Part shown: positions 62,276 through 64,000 of the stretch, piece by piece
How positions within the stretch are numbered: position 1 is the first letter of the stretch
Layout: every line of letters starts with the position of its first letter
From: Hyphochytrium catenoides
Taxonomy: Eukaryota; Sar; Hyphochytriomycetes; Hyphochytriales; Hyphochytriaceae
DNA: 64,000 nt
Reading direction: 5' to 3'
Assembly (NCBI GenBank): GCA_900088475.1
Contig: FLMG01000355.1
Coordinates: 259,048 to 323,047 of the forward strand
Translations under genes and position numbers: made by a program
Notes under the pieces: generated by a model
What the model saw: the letters and a program-made list of their open reading frames with translations, nothing else
Told to the model about the DNA's origin: nothing
Databases searched by the model: none

Positions 62276-63881
62276 ATGGTAAGGCGTCGCATTAGATCAA
62301 GGATGGAGACCTCGCTGTCTTCGCTCTGGCTTTCGGACTTAATCTGTTGCTTGCCACCTTTGGGGCGTCAATGGTCCTGTCCTTGCTCTTCACCTCTTTG
62401 TATGTCAACAAGCTTAGCCTACTAGCCTATTACTCTCTGCATCACAGTTATGTGCTAATATGTGTACTAATACTTCATCCGCCGTTTGCAAGTAGTCTGT
62501 CACCCTGCATACGTCTCACGGTGACATCAAGATAGAGGTGTGCTGTGACACAGCGCCAACAGCCTCAGAGGTAGGCGATCATGGTCTAAGTGCTCACTCC
62601 TAGTGCCTCACTTGCACCCACAGAACTTTCTCGCACTATGCGCTTCAGGATACTATGACAACACCAAGTTCCACAGGTCAGGATGCAACAAGCACGGGCA
62701 TAGACTTCTGGTCAACCCGTACTCATCGTTCATTTACTCTATCCTTGCTTTGATAAAAGGAACATCAAGGGGTTCATGGTCCAGGGTGGAGACCCTACTG
62801 GCACTGGAAAGGGAGGAGAAAGTATATGGGGAGGCAAGTTTGCCGACGAATTCCACCCCGAGAATCGAGTGAGTAGCTTGTACTTCCACTGCTGTTGCTC
62901 CTTTATGAAGTCCCTGTTGCACCGACTCTCTTACTGTTGATAGTGGGTATCATGTTCTCACTCTTTCTCTCTCTCTCTCTCCATTTCTCTTACCTATCTT
63001 CCTATCCAACCCTCTCCATTCCCTCTCTTCTGCCGCTCTTTCACTCTCTTTGGTCCCTGTCGTCCGAGCGTTGCTCAAACTGTCCTCTCCTATGCAGCCT
63101 TTATTTCCTGTTTTGGTGACTTCTCAGTCTTCACGATCTTGCGTCTGGGTTGTCTAGTTGTGAGTAAGTGATCTCAGACTTCGCCTGACGCTTTGCTCTT
63201 CATAATAGCATGACCGGCGAGGAATAGTGTCCATGGCCAACAGCGGCCCAAATACGAATAAGTCGCAATTCTTCATCACGTACGCCAAGCAGCCGCACTT
63301 AAATAACGTTTACACTGTCGTCGGAAGGTAAATTGCCTGCGTGGCTCTCCGGCAGCCACTTGTTCCCTCCCCTTGGTGTCCGCCTCTCATCAGTGCTTCA
63401 TATTGGCTCTTAATGACCAGCTCCCTTGCTGATGGGAGTTCATACCACGCATGAGACGTTCCGTCTCATCTACGCATATTCGGTCTTAAGTTCCCTCACT
63501 CTTCTTACTATCGATGTTGCTATCTCATCTCTACTCTTTCGAGTGACCTCCGTGCGTTTTCCTTGTCTCCTTAGCTATAGTAACTTTCCATATGTCCTTC
63601 TATCTATTTCTCTGCAAGAGGTTATCCTACGCTTCTGCACTATGTCGCAGTTTTCTTTAGTCCTGGGTTACTCTTCCTAGCTTCACACTTGTACTGCACC
63701 TCGACCACCATGCATGAATTTAACCTCATACCCTCCCGGCCCCTACTTTCTGTGCAGAGTCATTGATGGTATGGAAACTCTTGACGCGATGGAAAAAGTT
63801 CCCACTGATAGTAAAGACCGGCCTTTGAGTGAGATAATCCTCAAGAGCGTCACTATACACGCCAACCCTCTTGCAGACTAA
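62276..63881 (+). CDS. PPIL3: PPIL3-type cyclophilin (peptidyl-prolyl isomerase)
   Basis: Six phase-perfect exons: 62276-62278, 62496-62570, 62624-62676, 62760-62868, 63209-63327, 63758-63881, for 160 residues against 161 in human PPIL3. The start is an ATG directly followed by GTAAGG. Joining to the next acceptor gives [16 protein letters not shown], which matches the PPIL3 N terminus. Cyclophilin active-site motifs are [19 protein letters not shown] (with the catalytic Arg), [20 protein letters not shown] and [12 protein letters not shown]. The end THEN-HANPLAD form is typical of PPIL3. PPIL3 is a single-domain cyclophilin found with spliceosomes, so a role in splicing is likely by family. 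Confidence 0.95.
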
Positions 63882-64000
63882 GGACACTGGCAAGAAGGAA
63901 AAAAAAAATAAAAGGACTGAATAGTCATGCATGCTTATTGAAGAACGTCACCCATCTTTTCTTTGCTCATCCATCCTGTCCCTGACCCCGCCTCCTACTC

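Overview
The window is nuclear DNA from an intron-rich eukaryote. Nearly every recognisable gene is split by short GT-AG introns (about 60-500 nt) with C/T-rich acceptors, and exon phases join cleanly across them. GA/CT microsatellites are frequent. The gene set includes an SSX2IP/ADIP-type centriolar-satellite protein, a NEK1/5-like kinase with the NEK C-terminal module, AAAP and Mn-type CDF transporters, and a GH17 glucanase carrying PAN/Apple-like repeats. Together these suggest a centriole-bearing (flagellated) protist or alga. The GH17 plus PAN combination leans towards stramenopiles, but that placement is an inference and no marker here proves it. Short ORFs starting inside the microsatellites or antisense to exons were treated as shadows.

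Layout. 0.5-1.7 kb (-): CDF cation transporter. 3.2-6.9 kb (-): large acidic protein of unknown function with an internal 62-residue duplication, one intron. 8.2-13.5 kb (+): NEK-family kinase. 14.6-17.5 kb (+): SSX2IP/ADIP-family coiled-coil protein. 17.7-20.2 kb (-): multi-exon unknown protein, reconstructed here from phase-compatible exons. 20.2-23.7 kb: gene-poor, with a CT microsatellite. 23.7-31.4 kb (+): long coiled-coil/EF-hand protein of about 20 exons, with a 35-N assembly gap in its last exon. 31.4-32.3 kb (-): AGTRAP-like membrane protein. 33.5-34.3 kb (-): probable mitochondrial single-TM protein. 34.3-36.6 kb: a dense cluster of GA/CT tracts. 36.6-38.1 kb (+): intronless double-GNAT acetyltransferase. 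39.3-43.8 kb (+): ULP/SENP SUMO protease. 44.7-47.6 kb (+): glutathione reductase, with a possible extra tail exon at 47.8-47.9 kb. 48.7-51.8 kb (+): ORC3. 52.1-55.0 kb (-): amino-acid/auxin permease. 56.6-59.0 kb (+): secreted GH17 with four PAN-like repeats. 59.7-61.5 kb (-): pogo/Tc1-like transposase-derived gene. 62.3-63.9 kb (+): PPIL3-type cyclophilin whose first coding exon is only ATG.

How the genes relate. The 8.2-31.4 kb stretch holds a NEK kinase, an SSX2IP-type protein, an unknown coiled-coil protein and an EF-hand coiled-coil protein, so it may be a neighbourhood of centrosome/cilium genes. ORC3 and the SUMO protease are nuclear housekeeping genes, and glutathione reductase serves redox metabolism. 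The remaining genes are independent transport or wall-remodelling functions. Several neighbours are convergent with very short spacers (65 bp between the EF-hand gene and the AGTRAP-like gene; 213 bp between ORC3 and the permease), so overlapping 3' ends are likely. I saw no operon, CRISPR array, rRNA or convincing tRNA.
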